10,102 nucleotides of DNA, from positions 1 to 10,102 of the forward strand of contig JAESUL010000316.1 of NCBI GenBank assembly GCA_016763115.1, read 5' to 3'. A model generated the notes under the pieces. The model was not told where the DNA came from and ran no database searches. It saw only the letters and a list, made by a program, of their open reading frames with translations. The position numbers were made by a program, and so were the translations under genes. The stretch is from Phycisphaerales bacterium (lineage in GTDB: Bacteria > Planctomycetota > Phycisphaerae > Phycisphaerales > UBA1924). Shown here piece by piece: positions 7,326 through 10,102 of this stretch; within the stretch, counting starts at the first letter, position 1; each line of letters opens with the position of its first letter.

Positions 7326-7970
7326 CTACCCGTCGACTTCGGTCTCTACCTCATCGTCATCACCAATCGCCGAGGGGAACGGAGCGATCTCCACACCTTC
7401 AACCCCGCGAGGCCCGGGCAGATCCTGCCCACGCAACGACGCGACATACCCGGCGACCAACGCGATATCGTTTGACCCAAGCGTGGTCTTCTGTGCCGGC
7501 ATCGCGTTATTGGCAGCACCGTTGGTGATCACATCAATAATCCCGTCGATGTCCATCAGGTTCTTGTAAAACTCGTCGGTCAGGTTGGGCCCGATGAGCC
7601 CCTCGCCGTCGGCAGCATGACACAACGCACAGTTCTTGGCATAGACCGCCTTGCCCGATGCGATCCAGGCATCATTACCCATCACACGACGGACCTTTTC
7701 TTCGCCCATCGGGATTTCCATCAGTTTGCCGAACATCTTGGCCTCGGCTTTGGCTTGGGCCGAGGCAAGCTTCTCGTATCGGTCGGGGACCATGGGCGAG
7801 AAATGCACGACCGCAACATACGCGATCGCAAAGACCACCGAACCCACAAAGATCACATGCCACCAACCCGGGATCGGGTTGTCGTACTCCTGAATCCCAT
7901 CGTAGTTGTGATCGGTCAACTCGTCTTGGCGTTGCTGCTCTACTGTATCTTTAATCTCGTTTTCAGCCAC
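7326..7970 (-). CDS. ccoP: Cbb3 oxidase subunit CcoP, single-heme form
   Basis: Membrane-anchored c-type cytochrome of 214 residues that passes electrons to the oxidase core. The N-terminal CcoP signature HNYDGIQEYDNPIPGWW (21-37) leads into one membrane segment (about 37-56). A helical linker and one cytochrome c domain follow, with CALCH (114-118) and the likely axial Met157 in NNAMPAQ. The classic proteobacterial CcoP is about 300 residues with two CxxCH motifs; this one has only one and ends in an acidic tail. Both ends are normal, so this looks like the one-heme variant of other phyla, not a truncation. The start is GTG at 7970, backed by AAGGGAG six bases upstream, and it overlaps ccoQ by 8 bases. 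The stop is TAG. Confidence 0.93.
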   Translation of the reverse strand: MAENEIKDTVEQQRQDELTDHNYDGIQEYDNPIPGWWHVIFVGSVVFAIAYVAVVHFSPMVPDRYEKLASAQAKAEAKMFGKLMEIPMGEEKVRRVMGNDAWIASGKAVYAKNCALCHAADGEGLIGPNLTDEFYKNLMDIDGIIDVITNGAANNAMPAQKTTLGSNDIALVAGYVASLRGQDLPGPRGVEGVEIAPFPSAIGDDDEVETEVDG

Positions 7971-8172
7971 GGGATTCTCCCTTCACGCCCTCGTCTTTGG
8001 TAAGAGCTGTATCACCATCATCAAGGGGCAACATCGCATTGTGCATGGTGACGGCCCGAGGACACTTGAACACACGCCAAGCGATCACCCCGAAGGCCGC
8101 CAGAAAGCACACCATCGCAATGATCGGATACACCGTCAGGTTCATATTGGAAACAATCTCGGTAAGACTCAT
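7963..8172 (-). CDS. ccoQ: CcoQ-like small cbb3 oxidase subunit
   Basis: Small protein of 69 residues with one membrane segment (about 13-33) followed by a short charged tail. CcoQ stabilises the oxidase in other bacteria. Sequence conservation in this family is poor, so the call rests on size, topology and its place between ccoNO and ccoP. The start ATG at 8172 overlaps the ccoNO stop as ATGA and has a near-perfect AGGAGGT six bases upstream. The last 8 bases overlap ccoP. Confidence 0.82.
   Translation of the reverse strand: MSLTEIVSNMNLTVYPIIAMVCFLAAFGVIAWRVFKCPRAVTMHNAMLPLDDGDTALTKDEGVKGESRG
7977..7983 (-). promoter_or_regulatory. Shine-Dalgarno of ccoP
   Basis: AAGGGAG six bases before the GTG at 7970, within the end of ccoQ. 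It fixes the non-ATG start. Confidence 0.75.
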
Positions 8173-10102
8173 GGTGAAACCTCCTCGCTGCCCTCTGACG
8201 GTGCATCAGGCTCGGCGTACAAATCAGTACCCAACCGCTGCAGGTACGCGATCAACGCGATGACCTTCATCTCATGGGTTTCCATAGCGTCCGGACCGCC
8301 CTGCTCTTGAAGCTCGATCGCGACGATCAACGCCTGGTTGCGTGCATGCTCTTCAGCAGCACCCGCCTTGACGAGCTCGCCGTAAGGCACGCCCAGCATC
8401 GCCATCGAATCAACCCGGCCCTGGATCTCTGGGAAGTTGATCTTCCCGGTGAATAACCACGGGTACCTCGGCATGATCGAACCCGGTGTCATGTCCGTTG
8501 GGTTCTTGAAGTGCTTGTAATGCCACAAGGCGCTCGGATTGGTTACGCCCACACGCGCGAGGTCCGGACCGATACGCCGGCTGCCCCACTGGAACGGACG
8601 GCCGTACACAAACTCGCCCGGCTTGGAGTACTCGCCGTACCGGACTGTTTCCCAGTAGAACGGGCGAATCATCTGCGAATGCCAGTTGTAGCAACCCTCC
8701 GCAATATAAATATCACGCCCCTCCAACTCCAAAGGTGTATAAGGCTTGACCGTTGAAATCGTCGGCACATTCGAAGACACCATGAACATCGGCACCGCCT
8801 CAACAACCGTACCAATCAAGATCGAACCAAGCACAAGAACCGTAAATCGAACAGGCATCCGCTCAAGTTTTCGATGCCAATCGCCCTGCAAGAACTTGTC
8901 GCCCGCGTGCCCAAAGCCCGCATTGGCGTGCAAGCGAGACTCCGCTTTCGGATCCTTGTCGTAATTTTTGGCCAAAGGAGCTGCATAGTGCACGACCTCT
9001 TCATACTTGTCTGGACGCGAACGCCAGGTCTGGATGAAGTTGTACAACCCAATAATCGCACCAATCAGGAACAAGGTCCCGCCGAACGCACGAATCCAGT
9101 ACATCGGAATCAGCACCGTCACCGTTTCAATGAAACTCGGGTAAGACAAACGCCCCGTCTCATCAAAAGCGCGCCACATCAACCCCTGCGTCACACCCGC
9201 CGCGTAAATCGCCAGAATGTACAACACCATCCCGATCGTCCCGAGCCAGAAATGCAACGCACACAACTTCATCGAATACAACTTGGTCTGGAACAACCGA
9301 GGCATCATCCAATACAACATCCCGAAGGTCATAAAACCGTTCCAACCCAGCACACCAGTGTGTACATGAGCGATCGTCCAGTCCGTGTAATGACTCAACG
9401 AGTTCACACTCTTGATCGACAACAACGGCCCCTCAAAGGTCACCATCCCATAAAAAGTCACACCAATCACAAAGAACTTCAGAATCGGATCAGACGCCAC
9501 ACGGTTCCAAGCACCACGAAGCGTCATCAAACCATTAATCATCCCCCCCCACGAAGGCATCCACAACATCACCGAGAACACCATCCCAAGCGTACTGGCC
9601 CATTCAGGCAACGCCGTGTAATGCAAATGGTGAGGACCGGCCCAGATGTAGATAAACACCAATGACCAGAAATGGATAATCGAAAGTTTGTACGAAAACA
9701 CCGGACGCTCGGCAGCCTTGGGCAAGAAGTAGTACATCATCCCCAAGAACGGCGTCGTCAAGAAAAACGCCACCGCATTGTGACCATACCACCACTGCAT
9801 CAACGCATCTTGCACACCCGCATACACCGGGTACGACTTCATCACCATCGCTGCCGAAGGCATGTCGCCTGTATTGAACCAGTGCACAAGACCCACCGGA
9901 ACCCACAAGTTATTGAACACATGAAGCACCGTCACCGTCAAAATCGTCGCGATATAAAACCACAATGCCACATACAGGTGACGCTCGCGACGCTTGATCA
10001 GCGTCATCATGAAGTTGCCACCAAAGAACACCAACCACACCACTGCAATCGCAATGTCGATCGGCCATTCAAGTTCCGCATATTCCTTGCCCTGCGTCAC
10101 TC
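8169..10102 (-). CDS. ccoNO: Fused cbb3 oxidase subunits I and II (CcoN-CcoO), 5' end beyond window
   Basis: Catalytic subunit of cbb3 oxidase fused to its membrane-bound cytochrome c subunit. Numbering here counts the GTG at 10100 as 1; that codon is internal, and about 100 or more CcoN residues, including one low-spin heme ligand, lie off the right edge. CcoN motifs: CuB His107 (WWYGHN), Tyr151 and His157-His158 in YIWAGPHH, and heme ligands His245/His247 in AHVHTG. CcoN ends near 370. A linker follows, then the CcoO membrane anchor near 419-440. The CcoO heme site reads EGCYNWHSQMIRP (468-480): Cys470 and His474 are kept but the second Cys is Trp473. The expected axial Met543 is present in IMPRYPWL, and the ending IALIAYLQRLGTDLY is typical. 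Relative to remembered CcoN sequences, residues about 70-86 look like a small insertion. Confidence 0.95.
   Translation of the reverse strand, partial: VTQGKEYAELEWPIDIAIAVVWLVFFGGNFMMTLIKRRERHLYVALWFYIATILTVTVLHVFNNLWVPVGLVHWFNTGDMPSAAMVMKSYPVYAGVQDALMQWWYGHNAVAFFLTTPFLGMMYYFLPKAAERPVFSYKLSIIHFWSLVFIYIWAGPHHLHYTALPEWASTLGMVFSVMLWMPSWGGMINGLMTLRGAWNRVASDPILKFFVIGVTFYGMVTFEGPLLSIKSVNSLSHYTDWTIAHVHTGVLGWNGFMTFGMLYWMMPRLFQTKLYSMKLCALHFWLGTIGMVLYILAIYAAGVTQGLMWRAFDETGRLSYPSFIETVTVLIPMYWIRAFGGTLFLIGAIIGLYNFIQTWRSRPDKYEEVVHYAAPLAKNYDKDPKAESRLHANAGFGHAGDKFLQGDWHRKLERMPVRFTVLVLGSILIGTVVEAVPMFMVSSNVPTISTVKPYTPLELEGRDIYIAEGCYNWHSQMIRPFYWETVRYGEYSKPGEFVYGRPFQWGSRRIGPDLARVGVTNPSALWHYKHFKNPTDMTPGSIMPRYPWLFTGKINFPEIQGRVDSMAMLGVPYGELVKAGAAEEHARNQALIVAIELQEQGGPDAMETHEMKVIALIAYLQRLGTDLYAEPDAPSEGSEEVSP
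8179..8185 (-). promoter_or_regulatory. Shine-Dalgarno of ccoQ inside the end of ccoNO
   Basis: AGGAGGT, six bases before ATG at 8172. It is embedded in the Glu-Glu-Val codons near the C-terminus of CcoNO, consistent with coupled translation. Confidence 0.75.
8679..8693 (-). other. Altered heme c motif of CcoO: CxxWH instead of CxxCH
   Basis: Codons TGC TAC AAC TGG CAT encode C-Y-N-W-H. A single base, the third of TGG at 8682, separates this from the expected Cys codon. Everything around it (GRDIYIAEG before, SQMIRPFYWETVRYG after) is normal CcoO. Confidence 0.93.

Noticed and set aside
7326..7970. CcoP as a truncated gene because it lacks a second heme domain
   Set aside because: It has a complete N-terminal signature, membrane segment, cytochrome domain and normal stop; one-heme CcoP is consistent with non-proteobacterial forms.
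10098..10100. GTG as the true start of ccoNO
   Set aside because: The sequence after it (TQGKEYAELEW) is an internal CcoN motif; the preceding heme-ligand helices must lie outside the window.
1..10102. CRISPR array, insertion sequence or phage island
   Set aside because: No regularly spaced direct repeats, transposase, terminal inverted repeats or phage genes were seen; nearly all the sequence is accounted for by respiratory and metal-transport genes.

Overview
This is a moderately GC-rich bacterial window. Its main content is the distal part of a cbb3-type cytochrome c oxidase locus, transcribed leftward on the minus strand: ccoNO (fused) - ccoQ - ccoP - ccoG - ccoH - TauE/SafE-like membrane protein - ccoI - ccoS. 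The CcoN-CcoO fusion, the one-heme CcoP and the general protein style suggest a Planctomycetota-like bacterium (possibly Phycisphaerae). That placement is an inference from memory of the families, not a search result. CGATCG is strikingly frequent throughout.

Layout from right to left. 10102-8169 is ccoNO, cut by the right edge. 8172-7963 is ccoQ and 7970-7326 is ccoP. 7277-5844 is ccoG, 5851-5324 is ccoH/fixH and 5321-4548 is the TauE/SafE-like protein. 4548-2077 is the copper P-type ATPase ccoI and 2077-1883 is ccoS. The genes are tightly packed: ATGA and TGATG junctions, 8-base overlaps, a 2-base gap, and one 47-base gap before ccoG. Together they make the oxidase (CcoNO/Q/P), supply copper to its active site (CcoI, probably the TauE/SafE protein) and carry out assembly (CcoG, CcoH, CcoS). 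A tRNA-Ala(CGC) gene at 1792-1864 lies on the plus strand, tail-to-tail with ccoS. To its left a second leftward unit encodes an ABC-3-family (Zn/Mn type) metal importer: the ATPase (1679-792) and a permease (795 to the left edge).

The two strongest anomalies are single-codon lesions in otherwise intact, conserved genes. In the CcoO part of ccoNO, the heme c motif reads CYNWH instead of CYNCH, so the second heme-linking cysteine is a tryptophan. In the metal permease, codon 38 is an in-frame TAG, and the following 227 codons remain open and family-like to the window edge. Each could be a real mutation, an unusual adaptation or a base-call error; reads would decide. No CRISPR array, insertion sequence, prophage or wholly unknown gene cluster is visible, and no gene-free stretch reaches 300 bases.
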